Shown: piece by piece, positions 11,225 to 20,137 of the stretch
Layout of the letters: each line of letters begins with the position of its first letter
Position numbering within the stretch: the stretch's first letter is position 1
Assembly (NCBI RefSeq): GCF_018119395.1
Contig: NZ_JAGPWD010000011.1
Location: 1 to 64,000 of the forward strand
Source of the DNA: Massilia sp. ZL223
Lineage (GTDB): Bacteria; Pseudomonadota; Gammaproteobacteria; Burkholderiales; Burkholderiaceae_D
Length of the DNA: 64,000 nt
Direction of reading: 5' to 3'
The notes under the pieces: generated by a model
What the model saw: the letters and a program-made list of their open reading frames with translations, nothing else
The model's database searches: none
Told to the model about the DNA's origin: nothing
Translations under genes and position numbers: made by a program

Positions 11225-11313
11225 GCTACCGCGGGAAACACCTCTCTTCCCTGTAAGCACCCTCTTACATGCGCACGGCAATGCAACCGATATGGTGCGC
11301 GGCCGCGATCTTG

Positions 11314-11319
11314 CATAAT
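11314..11319 (+). promoter_or_regulatory. Possible -10 element of the cyanophycin operon
   Basis: CATAAT lies 68 bp before the iaaA start, in the only intergenic space upstream of the iaaA-cphB-cphA operon. The -35 candidate 17 bp upstream (TATGGT) is poor, so an activator may be needed or the call may be wrong. Confidence 0.3.
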
Positions 11320-11386
11320 TTTCATCACTCAGCGTGATCGAGCCTTGCATTCACGCCAAGACAACAATGAAGAGGAACAGGACAAC

Positions 11387-12298
11387 ATGAGTCACACCAA
11401 ACAAGCCGGCGCCGTCGTGGTGCACGGCGGCGCCGGCGCGTCCGTCGACCACGAGGACGCCTGCGTGCTCGCCGCGCGCCGCGCGCTCGGGCAACTGGAA
11501 GTCAATGGCGACGCGCTCGATGCCGCCATCATTGCCGTCACCACGCTCGAAGACGATGGGCGCCTGAATGCCGGCAGCGGCGCCGTGCTGTGCCTGGACG
11601 GCGCCACGGTCGAAATGGACGCCTCGATCATGGACACCCGCGGCCGCCTGGGCGCGGTCGCCTGCGTGCAGGACGTGAAGAATCCGGTCCAGCTGGCGCG
11701 CGCCATTGCCGATACTCCGCACTGGATGCTGGCCGGCGAAGGCGCCCAGCGCTTCGCGCGCGCCATCGGACTGCCGGAAAGCCTGCCGCTCACCGAACGC
11801 CAGCGCGCCGAACACCGCAAGCTGATGGCCCAGATGGCCGGCTCGGTGCCGGTGATGCCCGGCGTCGACAATTCGGTCTTCGGCCGTATCTGGAACTACA
11901 ACAGCCCCCTCGAATTGCCCGAGGCCAGCGCCTGCGACACCGTGGGCGCGGTGGTGCGCGGCCCGGACGGGCACTTCGCCGTCGCCACCTCGACCGGCGG
12001 CTCGGCTCCGTCCCTGCTGGGGCGCGTAGGGGACAGTCCGATCATCGGCAGCGGCTTCTTTGCGGGTCCGGAAGGCGCGGTGGCGGCGACCGGCATCGGC
12101 GAGCACATCGTGCGCCATCTGCTGGCGCGCACCGTCTACGGCTGGATCGCGGAAGGGATGCTTCTCGCACAAGCCCTGCAGCGCGGCATCGACCTGTTCG
12201 GCAAGGACGTGGCGGTCGGCCTGATCGCGGTCAGCCGCCAGGAGTCGGGCGCCTGCAGCAACCGCGGCATGCCGCAGGCGAGGATGACCCAGCGATGA
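11387..12298 (+). CDS. iaaA: Isoaspartyl peptidase / L-asparaginase (plant-type Ntn hydrolase)
   Basis: Hydrolyses beta-aspartyl dipeptides. In this setting it most likely splits the beta-Asp-Arg released from cyanophycin into aspartate and arginine. The 303-residue precursor should self-cleave before Thr185 in ACDTVGAVV, which becomes the catalytic N-terminal threonine of the beta chain. The early VHGGAGA segment and GDALDAAIIAVTTLEDDGRLNAG split over helices are also family marks, as is STGG after the nucleophile. The ATG at 11387 has an AGAGGAACAGG ribosome site. It is the first gene of the iaaA-cphB-cphA operon and overlaps cphB by 4 bp. Confidence 0.92.
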   Translation: MSHTKQAGAVVVHGGAGASVDHEDACVLAARRALGQLEVNGDALDAAIIAVTTLEDDGRLNAGSGAVLCLDGATVEMDASIMDTRGRLGAVACVQDVKNPVQLARAIADTPHWMLAGEGAQRFARAIGLPESLPLTERQRAEHRKLMAQMAGSVPVMPGVDNSVFGRIWNYNSPLELPEASACDTVGAVVRGPDGHFAVATSTGGSAPSLLGRVGDSPIIGSGFFAGPEGAVAATGIGEHIVRHLLARTVYGWIAEGMLLAQALQRGIDLFGKDVAVGLIAVSRQESGACSNRGMPQARMTQR

Positions 12299-13167
12299 GC
12301 GAACAGCAGAAGAACGGCCACCTGGTCATTATCGGCGGCAGCGAAGACCGCAAGGACGACATGCCGATCCTGAGCCGCTTCGTCGAGCTGTGCGGCGGGG
12401 CGGACGCAAGAATCATCGTGATCACAGCCGCCAGCCAGATCGCGGACCACATGTGGAAAATGTACGACGACGCCTTCAGCGCGCTGGGGGTGACGCGTCA
12501 CAGCCATCTCGAAGTGACCAGCCGGCAGGACGCCAACAGCGCGGACTACGTGCGCCAGATCGCCGAGGCCGACGGCATCTTCATGACCGGCGGCGACCAG
12601 AAGCGCCTGCTGGCCCTGATCGGCGGCACCGCGCTGGATCTGGAGATGCACAAGGCGCTGAAGCTTCGCGGCGCCACCATCGGCGGCACCAGCGCGGGCG
12701 CCTCCGCCATGTCGGGCCACATGCTGGCCCAGGGCCGGGCCGAGATCCGCCCTGAAAAGGGGGCGGTGAGCCTCGGCGCCGGCCTGGGCTTCCTGCACCG
12801 CGTCGTCATCGACCAGCACTTCTCGGAACGCCAGCGCCTGTCGCGCCTGCTGACCGTGGTCGCGCAGAACCCCTACCTGCAGGGGATCGGCATCGACGAG
12901 GACACGGCCCTCGTGGTCGAGCGCGGCGTCGGCATCGAGGTCCTGGGGCAAGGCGCGGTCACGGTCGTGGACGGCCGCACCATGATCTCCAACGTCGCCG
13001 ACATCGCCGATCGCGACACGCCCGAACTGATCGACGTCCGCTTGCACCTGCTGCCGGCGGGCAGCCAATACCGCCTGCCGGGCGGCGACGCGGCCAAGGC
13101 CAACAGCCTGCCGGCCCCGCTGCTCGACTTCCTGGAAAACGTCACCAAACGGAACCCGATTTCATGA
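12295..13167 (+). CDS. cphB: Cyanophycinase
   Basis: Exopeptidase of family S51 that releases beta-Asp-Arg dipeptides from cyanophycin. The 290 residues match the family length. The nucleophile Ser133 lies in GGTSAGAS, and MTGGDQKRL (about 97-105) and GIDEDTALVVE (about 200-210) are conserved cyanophycinase segments. There is no signal peptide, so it is the intracellular type. It starts inside the iaaA stop (ATGA overlap) and ends inside the cphA start (also ATGA), so the three genes are translationally coupled and make degradative and synthetic enzymes together. Confidence 0.94.
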   Translation: MSEQQKNGHLVIIGGSEDRKDDMPILSRFVELCGGADARIIVITAASQIADHMWKMYDDAFSALGVTRHSHLEVTSRQDANSADYVRQIAEADGIFMTGGDQKRLLALIGGTALDLEMHKALKLRGATIGGTSAGASAMSGHMLAQGRAEIRPEKGAVSLGAGLGFLHRVVIDQHFSERQRLSRLLTVVAQNPYLQGIGIDEDTALVVERGVGIEVLGQGAVTVVDGRTMISNVADIADRDTPELIDVRLHLLPAGSQYRLPGGDAAKANSLPAPLLDFLENVTKRNPIS

Positions 13168-15752
13168 GAATCAAGGAACGACGCGTCCTGCGCGGCCCCA
13201 ACCTGTACGCCGCCAGCCCCTGCCTGATGGCGGTCATCGACGACCGGGCCGGTCCCAGACAAGTCTTCGCCGCCCGCCTGCTCGAGCTGCTTCCCGCGCT
13301 GCCTGCCGAGGCGGCGGTGCGCCTGGCCGACGACGGCCTTCCCGTCGACGCCCTCGAGGCGGTCGTGATGGAATTGCAGCGTCTCGCAGGCGCACCCGGC
13401 GTGTTCAGTCTTAGCCTTCCGGTCCCAAACCAGGCGGGGCGCCGCCGGGTAGTCTGCGGCTACACCATCGAACAGGTCGCCGTCGCCGCGCTGGACGAGG
13501 CCATGGCGCTGCTCGATGCGCTGGCTGCCGGCAAGGACTTCGACCTGGACGCGGCCGTCACCAGGCTGCACGGCCTGGCCGAAAGGCACGCGGTCGGGAC
13601 CAGCACCGCCGCGGTGCTGGCGGCGGCCCAGAGGCGCGGCATCCCGTCGCTGCGCCTGACCGACGAGGCGAACCTGTTCCAGCTCGGCTGGGGCAGCCGC
13701 CAGAGACGGCTGCAGGCCACGATCACCGGGGCCACCAATTCGATCGCGGTCGGCATCGCCAGCGACAAGCAGCTGACCAAGGCCCTGCTCGACCAGGCCG
13801 GCGTCCCGGTCCCGGGCGGCGACACGGTCACCAGCCTGGAGCAGGCCCAGCGCGTGGCGCGCCGCCTCGGCGGCCCGGTCACGCTCAAGCCGCTGGACGC
13901 CAACCAGGGCAAGGGCGTGACCGTCGATTGCCGCACGCTTGAAGACGTGGCGCGCGCCTGGGAGCACGCGCGCCGCTACGGACGCCACGTCATCGTGGAG
14001 GAATTCCTGGAGGGCCGCGACTACCGCGTGCTGGTCACCGGCGACAGGATCGCGGCCGCCTCCTGGCGCCGCCCGCCCTGCGTCACGGGGGACGGCCGCT
14101 CGACCATCCGCGAACTGGTCGAACTGGAAAACCGCAACCCGGCGCGCGGCGACGGACACACCAATATCCTCACCAGGATTCCGCTCGACGGCCTGGCGCA
14201 GGAGACCCTGGCGAGGCAGGGCTTCGATCTCGACACCGTACTGCCGGAAGGCGTCCATGCCGACCTGCGCGGCAACGCCAACCTGTCCACCGGCGGCACC
14301 GCCGAGGACGTGACCGACCTGCTGCCCGAGGAGACGCGCGACATCTGCATCCGCGCCGCGCGGACCATCGGCCTGGACGTGGCGGGTATCGACATCGTCT
14401 GCCGCGACATCGCCCAGCCGCTGCGCGCGCAGAAAGGCGGAATCATCGAGGTCAACGCGGCGCCCGGCATCCGCATGCACCAGTACCCGAGCCGCGGCAC
14501 GCCGCGCGACGCGGGCGACGCCATCGCCGAGGCGCTGTTCGGCCAGTGCGACGGCCGCATCCCGGTGGTCGCGGTCACCGGCACCAACGGCAAGACCACC
14601 ACCAGTCTGCTGATCGGCCACACGGTGCGCATGGCCGGCCTGCGCGACGGCGTGACCACCACCAGTGGCGTCCATGTCCAGGGCCACCTGATGCGCGAAG
14701 GCGACTGCACCGGCTACCATTCGGCGCGCAGCGTGCTGTCGGCGCCGGACGTCGACTTCGCCGTATTGGAAACGGCGCGCGGCGGCATCCTCAGGCGCGG
14801 CCTGGCCTACGACCGCTGCGACGTGTCGGTGGTGCTGAACGTCTCCGCCGACCACCTCGGCCTGGACGGCATCGACACCATCGAAGACCTGGCCAGGGTC
14901 AAGGCGGTGGTGGCCAAGCGGGCCAGGCGCGCGGTGGTGCTCAACGCCGAGGACGAATGGTGCGTGCGGATGGCCGATGAGCTGGAAGACGGCGTCGAGC
15001 CGATCTACTTCGCCCTCGACGCCGAGGATCCGGTGCTGCTGCGCCACGTGGAGCATGGCGGGCGCGCGGTCTACCTGCAGGACTCGACCATGGTGCTGGC
15101 CAACGGCCTGCGCCACGAGGCGCTGCTGGACGTGCGCGAGATGCCGGTGTCCCTGGACGGCCGCGCGCGCTACAACATCGCCAACGCCATGGCCGCGGCG
15201 GCGGCGCTGACGGCCTGCGGCTTCGGCAATGCCGAGATCGCGGACGGCCTGCGCAGCTTCGTTTCGGACAGCAAGCACAATCCGCTGCGCTCGAACCTGT
15301 TCGACGTCGACGGCGTGACCGTGATCGTCGACTACGCGCACAATCCGGCCGCCTATGCCGCGCTGGCGGAGACCGCCCGTGCCATGACGCCGGGCCGATT
15401 GGTGGGTGTCGTGGCGGCGCCCGGCGACCGCCGCGACGCCGACCTGGTCGACGTGGGCCAGACCTGCGCTGCCGGCTTCGACGAACTGGTGATCTACGAG
15501 ACGGAAAACCGCGGACGCCCTGACGGCGAGACCGCCGCCATGCTGGCGCGCGGCGCCCGCCTCGGGCGCATCGACAGCGAGCGAATGCGCATCGAGCTCG
15601 ACGTGCACAGCGCGATCCGCCTCGGCCTGAGCCTGTGCGAACCGGGCGATGTCCTGGTGTTCGGCTGCGGCTCCTCGATCTCGGAACTGACCGAGGCGCT
15701 GCGTCCTACCCGGCCGGATCTCGCGGAGCGGATCGAGGCGGCGGCTATCTGA
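13164..15752 (+). CDS. cphA: Cyanophycin synthetase (copy 1)
   Basis: Non-ribosomal, ATP-dependent polymerisation of aspartate and arginine into multi-L-arginyl-poly-L-aspartate. The 862 residues hold an N domain beginning with RRVLRGPNLYA, an ATP-grasp domain (about 215-465; LKPLDANQGKGV lysine region and IIEVNAAPGIRMH metal site) and a Mur-ligase-like domain with P-loop GTNGKTTTS (about 470-479), all as in CphA1. The C-terminal Mur lobe is intact (VIVDYAHNP). It is the last gene of the iaaA-cphB-cphA operon. It is clearly paralogous to the convergent copy at 15818-18448. Confidence 0.95.
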   Translation: MRIKERRVLRGPNLYAASPCLMAVIDDRAGPRQVFAARLLELLPALPAEAAVRLADDGLPVDALEAVVMELQRLAGAPGVFSLSLPVPNQAGRRRVVCGYTIEQVAVAALDEAMALLDALAAGKDFDLDAAVTRLHGLAERHAVGTSTAAVLAAAQRRGIPSLRLTDEANLFQLGWGSRQRRLQATITGATNSIAVGIASDKQLTKALLDQAGVPVPGGDTVTSLEQAQRVARRLGGPVTLKPLDANQGKGVTVDCRTLEDVARAWEHARRYGRHVIVEEFLEGRDYRVLVTGDRIAAASWRRPPCVTGDGRSTIRELVELENRNPARGDGHTNILTRIPLDGLAQETLARQGFDLDTVLPEGVHADLRGNANLSTGGTAEDVTDLLPEETRDICIRAARTIGLDVAGIDIVCRDIAQPLRAQKGGIIEVNAAPGIRMHQYPSRGTPRDAGDAIAEALFGQCDGRIPVVAVTGTNGKTTTSLLIGHTVRMAGLRDGVTTTSGVHVQGHLMREGDCTGYHSARSVLSAPDVDFAVLETARGGILRRGLAYDRCDVSVVLNVSADHLGLDGIDTIEDLARVKAVVAKRARRAVVLNAEDEWCVRMADELEDGVEPIYFALDAEDPVLLRHVEHGGRAVYLQDSTMVLANGLRHEALLDVREMPVSLDGRARYNIANAMAAAAALTACGFGNAEIADGLRSFVSDSKHNPLRSNLFDVDGVTVIVDYAHNPAAYAALAETARAMTPGRLVGVVAAPGDRRDADLVDVGQTCAAGFDELVIYETENRGRPDGETAAMLARGARLGRIDSERMRIELDVHSAIRLGLSLCEPGDVLVFGCGSSISELTEALRPTRPDLAERIEAAAI

Positions 15753-15771
15753 GCCAAGCCACCCAATAAAG

Positions 15772-15801
15772 AAGGGCTCCTCGCGGAGCCCTTTTCTTTT
15801 T
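15772..15801. terminator. Terminator between the two convergent cphA genes
   Basis: A 9-bp stem (15772-15780 with 15785-15793) with a TCGC loop is followed on plus by a T-rich run to 15801. It lies in the 65-bp gap between the two cyanophycin synthetase genes. The minus side also has an AT-rich edge, so it may serve both. Confidence 0.85.
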
Positions 15802-15817
15802 GCCTCTCGCGGGGCGC

Positions 15818-18448
15818 TTACACCTGCGCCGCGATCAGGTCCGCACTCTCCGGATCGTCGACCCGGATCGCTTCGATGAATACCTGCAACGAGGAACCGC
15901 AGGCGAACACCAGCACGTCGCCCGGCTGGCACAAGCTCAGGCCCAGGCGGATCGCCTTGCCCACCTCGATTTCGCGGTGCAAGGTATCGCTCATGCCGAT
16001 CGCCTCTTCCGCGCCCCCCAATATCAGGTCGACGGCGTCGCCCACCGGACGGCCGCGGCTTTGCGACTCGTACACCACCAGCTCGTCGAAACGCTCGCCG
16101 CAGACCACGCCGATCTCGTGCAGATCCTCGTCGCGGCGGTCGCCCGGAGCGGTGACGATGCCCACCAGCTGGCGCGGCAGCATGGCGCGCGCCATCTCGG
16201 CCATCGCCGCGTAGGCGGCGGCGTTGTGGGCGTAGTCGACGATCACGGTCACGCCGCGCACGTCGAACATATTGGTGCGCAGCGGATTGGTGCGGCCGTT
16301 GGACTCGAAGGTCGACAGGCCGGTGGCGATCTCCAGGTGCGACAGGCCCGACGCCATCAGGGCCGCGGCCGCCGCCAGGCAGTTCGCGATGTTGAAGCGC
16401 GCGCTGCCGTTGAAGGTGACCGGCATGCTCTCGATCTTCACCAGGGCCTGGTGGCGGCTGCCGTCCGCCACCACCAGGGCGCCGTCCTGGGCGTACACGC
16501 CGCGCCCGCCGTCTTCCAGGTGCTTGAGCAGCACCGGATTCTCCGCATCCATCGAGAAGAAGATGATCTCGGCGCCCGGCTTGACCCGGCGCGCCATGGC
16601 CACGCACAGGGCGTCCTCGGCATTCAGTACCGCCGCCCTGGACGCCGACAGCGCGACCACCGCCTTGACCTGGGCCAGGTCCTCGATCGTGTCGATCCCG
16701 TCCAGCCCGAGGTGGTCGGCAGCCACGTTCAGCACCACGCCCACGTCGCAGCGGTCGAAGGCCAGGCCGCGCTTGAGCAGGCCGCCGCGCGCCGTCTCCA
16801 GCACCGCGAACTCGACATCCGGCGCCGACAGCACGGTGCGCGCCGACCAGTAGCCGGTGCAGTCGCCCTTGACGATCTGCTTGCCGTCGATGAACACGCC
16901 CTCGGTGGTGGTCACGCCCGTCACCAGGCCGGCCATGCGCACCGTGTGCGCAATCAGCAAGGTGGTGGTGGTCTTGCCGTTGGTGCCGGTCACGGCCACC
17001 AGCGGGATGCGGCCGTCGGAACTGCCCATCAGGCCTTCGACGATGGCGTCGCCGGCGTCGCGCGGCGTGCCGCTGGACGGGTACTGGTGCATACGGATGC
17101 CCGGCGCCGCGTTGACCTCGATCACCGCCCCGCCCTGCGCCGCCAGCGGTTGGGAGATATCGCGGCAGACGATGTCGATGCCCGCCACGTCCAGGCCGAT
17201 CTTGGCGGCCGCGCGCACGCACAGGGCGCGCGTGGATTCGGGCAGCAGGTCGGTCACGTCTTCCGCGGTGCCGCCGGTGGACAGGTTGGCGTTGCCGCGC
17301 AGCTCGGCCGTCACGCCGGCCGCCGGCACCGAGTCGAATGTGAATCCCTGGCGCGCCAGCATGTCGGCCGCGTGTTCGTCGAGGGCGATCTGGGTCAGGA
17401 TATTCGTGTGGCCCTCGCCGCGCGCCGGATTGCGGTTCTCGAGCTCGACCAGCTCGCGCACCGTCAGGCGGCCGTCGCCGACCACATGGGCGGGACGGCG
17501 GCAGGACGCGGCCGCGACACGGCCGCCCGCCACCAGCACGCGGTAATCGCGGCCCTCGACGTGGCGCTCGACGATGATCTGGCGGCCGTACTGGCGCGCG
17601 AACTCGAAAGCCGCGGCCACGTCGTCCGGCGTGCGGCAGTCCACCGTCACGCCCTTGCCCTGGTTGGCGTCGAGCGGCTTGACGGTCACCGGGACCTTGA
17701 GGCGCGCGGCGACGCGCTGGGCGGCCGCGAGCGTGGTGACGGTCTCGCCCTCCGGCACCGGTACGCCGGCTTCCTTGAGCAGGACCTTGGTCAGCTGCTT
17801 GTCGCTGGCGATCTTCACCGCGATGAAGCTGGTGTCGCCGGTGGTGGTGGCGCGCAGGCGCTTCTGCTTCACGCCCCAGCCGAGCAGGAACAGGTTCGCT
17901 TCCTCGGTGATGCGCTGGGTCGGAATGCCGCGCTCGTGGGCCGCGGCCAGCACCGCCGCGGTGCTGGTGCCGATGGCGTAGCGCTCGGCGATGTCGTGCA
18001 GTTCTTCGAGGCGCGGCGCGATGTCGAAGTCCTCGCCACGGGCCAGCGCGGTGACCAGGTCGACCGCGAGCTGGAAGGCCGGCTGGGCCAGTTTTTCGCA
18101 CTGGTAGGCGCACACGATGCGGAATTGGCCCGGGTGGCCGGCCACGGGGCGCGTGCGGCCATAGCTGGCCGGCGCGCCGGCCTGGGTCTGCAGGTCGAGC
18201 GTGACATGCTCGACCACCCGTCCGAGATAAGTGCCTTCGCGCAGGCGCTGGGCGAAGCCGCCGGGCTGGCCGGTCGGCAGGAGCTGCCCGTGCAGCGAAG
18301 GCAGCAAGTCCAGCAAGGCTTCGTTAAAGCTTGGCAGGTCGCGGGTGGAGCGGCCATACAGGTCTTCCAGGTCGATCACGGAGAGCAGGCAAGGCGAATC
18401 GGCGTGCACGTTCGGGCCACGCAAAAAACGTTGTTCGAGGATTTGCAC
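15818..18448 (-). CDS. cphA: Cyanophycin synthetase (copy 2)
   Basis: Second full-length synthetase of 876 residues with the same three-domain layout as copy 1: N domain (EQRFLRGPNVHADSPCLL), ATP-grasp (VKPLDANQGKGV; IEVNAAPGIRMHQYP) and Mur-ligase-like domain with P-loop GTNGKTTTT. No catalytic motif looks lost. I chose the GTG at 18448 because AAGGA lies 7 bases upstream; the frame extends 11 codons to a TTG, but that stretch contains the ribosome site itself. It is 83 bp downstream of a haem-oxygenase-like gene in the same direction, with a hairpin between. Two cphA genes per genome are known in betaproteobacteria such as Cupriavidus; why both are kept is not evident from sequence. Confidence 0.94.
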   Translation of the reverse strand: MQILEQRFLRGPNVHADSPCLLSVIDLEDLYGRSTRDLPSFNEALLDLLPSLHGQLLPTGQPGGFAQRLREGTYLGRVVEHVTLDLQTQAGAPASYGRTRPVAGHPGQFRIVCAYQCEKLAQPAFQLAVDLVTALARGEDFDIAPRLEELHDIAERYAIGTSTAAVLAAAHERGIPTQRITEEANLFLLGWGVKQKRLRATTTGDTSFIAVKIASDKQLTKVLLKEAGVPVPEGETVTTLAAAQRVAARLKVPVTVKPLDANQGKGVTVDCRTPDDVAAAFEFARQYGRQIIVERHVEGRDYRVLVAGGRVAAASCRRPAHVVGDGRLTVRELVELENRNPARGEGHTNILTQIALDEHAADMLARQGFTFDSVPAAGVTAELRGNANLSTGGTAEDVTDLLPESTRALCVRAAAKIGLDVAGIDIVCRDISQPLAAQGGAVIEVNAAPGIRMHQYPSSGTPRDAGDAIVEGLMGSSDGRIPLVAVTGTNGKTTTTLLIAHTVRMAGLVTGVTTTEGVFIDGKQIVKGDCTGYWSARTVLSAPDVEFAVLETARGGLLKRGLAFDRCDVGVVLNVAADHLGLDGIDTIEDLAQVKAVVALSASRAAVLNAEDALCVAMARRVKPGAEIIFFSMDAENPVLLKHLEDGGRGVYAQDGALVVADGSRHQALVKIESMPVTFNGSARFNIANCLAAAAALMASGLSHLEIATGLSTFESNGRTNPLRTNMFDVRGVTVIVDYAHNAAAYAAMAEMARAMLPRQLVGIVTAPGDRRDEDLHEIGVVCGERFDELVVYESQSRGRPVGDAVDLILGGAEEAIGMSDTLHREIEVGKAIRLGLSLCQPGDVLVFACGSSLQVFIEAIRVDDPESADLIAAQV

Positions 18449-18486
18449 CGGTGGTTCCTTGTAAAATCTCAATACGTTCAATCGCA

Positions 18487-18513
18487 GAAAGGGCGCCCAC
18501 GGGACGCCCTTTC
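18487..18513 (-). terminator. Hairpin between the haem-oxygenase-like gene and cphA copy 2
   Basis: A 9-bp stem (18487-18495 with 18505-18513) and a 9-base loop lie in the 83-bp gap. Only a short T tract follows on minus, so it may be a weak terminator, an attenuator or an mRNA-stabilising hairpin. It leaves open whether the two genes share a transcript. Confidence 0.45.
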
Positions 18514-18531
18514 CAAATGCAGCCGGACGAC

Positions 18532-19995
18532 TCAGGCGTCGAATAGCTGCGTGTACATGCGGGTGGCCATCAGGCCCGCCGCGGTGTGGTGCACCTCGGG
18601 CGACATCAGCCCGGCGAGCAGGTCCATCGCTTCCTGCTTGCCGCTGGCCGCCGCCACTTGCTGCTCCAGCAGGCGCAGCTCGTTGTCCGGCTCTTCCAGG
18701 CGCGGGTGACGGCGGATCAGCCCGCGCTCCGGGAAGGCGATGCCGCGCTCGGCATGCTGGCCCAGGGTGTCGAGGGTACGCTGGCGCGCCCGGTGGGTCA
18801 GCACGCGCGGCGCCGCCGCCATATTGCGTCCCGCCCCGGCATCGGGCGAGCTCATGATCCAGTCGCGCAGCACCTGCTGCTCATAGGCGTTGAAGACGCC
18901 GAACATCTCGGCGCGCTCGCCGTGGATCAGGCGCCAGAAACGGCTGTTTTCCGGGTCCTCGCCGCGCTTGATCCAGCCGGCCTTCTCGAGCGCCGCCAGG
19001 AAGTCGGGGATGCGGCCGGGCTCGGCCAGCCAATCGTTGACCGAGCGGCCGGCGACGCGGCAGTAGTCGGAGTGCATGTTCTTGCCGACCTTGCTCTTCG
19101 CCGCCAGGATGCTGACCAGTTCGGCCTGCAGGTCGAACTCGGAAATCACCGAGATGGTGCTCGCGCCCAAGTCGTTCAGGCGGTAGCCGTCCAGCACGCG
19201 GCGGTAGAAGGCCTCCCGGTCGCCGACGCGCGGCATCAGGTCGGCCAGGGCCTGGGCTGCCTTGCGGGCATGGCCGCTGGCGGCGTTGTCGACCGTGACG
19301 TGCAGGGTGAAATAATAGGGATCGATGCCCAGCTCGTTCAGCTCGTAGGAGGTGATCAAGAGGTGCAGCGGCAGTTGCTCGTAGCCGAGGTTGTAGCCGA
19401 TGACTTCGGGCAGGAAGCGGTCGGCGTGGTGGCCCAGCACCAGCTGGATCGCGCCCTGCAGGAAGTGTTCGTCGTCCAGCTGTTCCCAGTCTTCGCAGCC
19501 ATGGGTCGCCAGCAGCTTGCGGTAGATGGTGACGTGGTTCTTGTCAGGCACGCCCTCGCCCAGCTCCTCGAGATAGGTCTTGATCAGGTGGTGATAGGCC
19601 TGGTTGTCCCATTGGCGCAGCAGGCCGTAGAGCCAGGCGCCGTCGACCAGCTTGGTCGGCGCGGCGCCCTTGATGAAATACAGCGCATGGGAGCGGCAAT
19701 GAAAATAGCGGCGCGGGGCGCCCGCCTTGCGCGCGGCCAGGTAGTCGCGGTACTGGGCGCCGACGGCATCGGTGCGTTGCTCGATCCAGGCCGGCAGCTC
19801 GTGGATGCTCGCGGGAAGGTCGGCAGGCAGCCTGGACGCCACTGCGATCTGCTCGCGCAGGAAGTCCTGGGCTTGCTCGGGCATCGATGCGGGGTCCGCG
19901 TACAGCGAGAAATACACCTTCTTCGCCTCTCCAGCCACGCCCGCCTCTTGTGGAGCGGCGCTGGCCGGCGCTTCGGCTAACAGCATGTGATTCAT
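18532..19995 (-). CDS. Haem-oxygenase-like iron-containing redox enzyme (HDO superfamily)
   Basis: 487 residues. Residues about 100-260 resemble the PF14518-type 'iron-containing redox enzyme' family, whose helical bundle can bind a diiron site. Candidate metal ligands are Glu143/144 in YLEELGEG, His154, Glu206 in YNLGYE, His232, Asp236 and His242 in the FTLHVTVD...GH stretch. These assignments are from pattern only. No haem-binding signature or signal peptide is evident. The C-terminal half (about 260-487) has no domain I can name. Members of this superfamily catalyse N-oxygenation or oxidative C-C/C-N cleavage. Placed directly upstream of cphA copy 2, it might act on arginine, aspartate or a cyanophycin product, but this is a hypothesis. 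Confidence 0.75.
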   Translation of the reverse strand: MNHMLLAEAPASAAPQEAGVAGEAKKVYFSLYADPASMPEQAQDFLREQIAVASRLPADLPASIHELPAWIEQRTDAVGAQYRDYLAARKAGAPRRYFHCRSHALYFIKGAAPTKLVDGAWLYGLLRQWDNQAYHHLIKTYLEELGEGVPDKNHVTIYRKLLATHGCEDWEQLDDEHFLQGAIQLVLGHHADRFLPEVIGYNLGYEQLPLHLLITSYELNELGIDPYYFTLHVTVDNAASGHARKAAQALADLMPRVGDREAFYRRVLDGYRLNDLGASTISVISEFDLQAELVSILAAKSKVGKNMHSDYCRVAGRSVNDWLAEPGRIPDFLAALEKAGWIKRGEDPENSRFWRLIHGERAEMFGVFNAYEQQVLRDWIMSSPDAGAGRNMAAAPRVLTHRARQRTLDTLGQHAERGIAFPERGLIRRHPRLEEPDNELRLLEQQVAAASGKQEAMDLLAGLMSPEVHHTAAGLMATRMYTQLFDA

Positions 19996-20137
19996 GGGTG
20001 CTCGACGATTCTAATTGGTCTTGACGACGATGCACCCATTATCCGGACTGGTCATTTGTACGAGAATCGGTAGGCGCGCTGCGAAGATGTAAGAAAGGGA
20101 TTACAAAAAAATAACAAATTGTCATCCCCGCCGACAC

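Noticed and set aside
12873-18113. A 5.2-kb open frame on minus crossing cphB and both cyanophycin synthetase genes
   Set aside because: It is low-complexity (Arg/Gly/Ala/His-rich), has no known domain except where it slips into the real cphA copy 2 region, and lies antisense to well-conserved genes. High GC makes stop codons rare in opposite frames.
18448-18481. Longer N-terminus for cphA copy 2 from an upstream TTG
   Set aside because: The added codons contain the AAGGA ribosome site for the GTG at 18448 and are not family-like.
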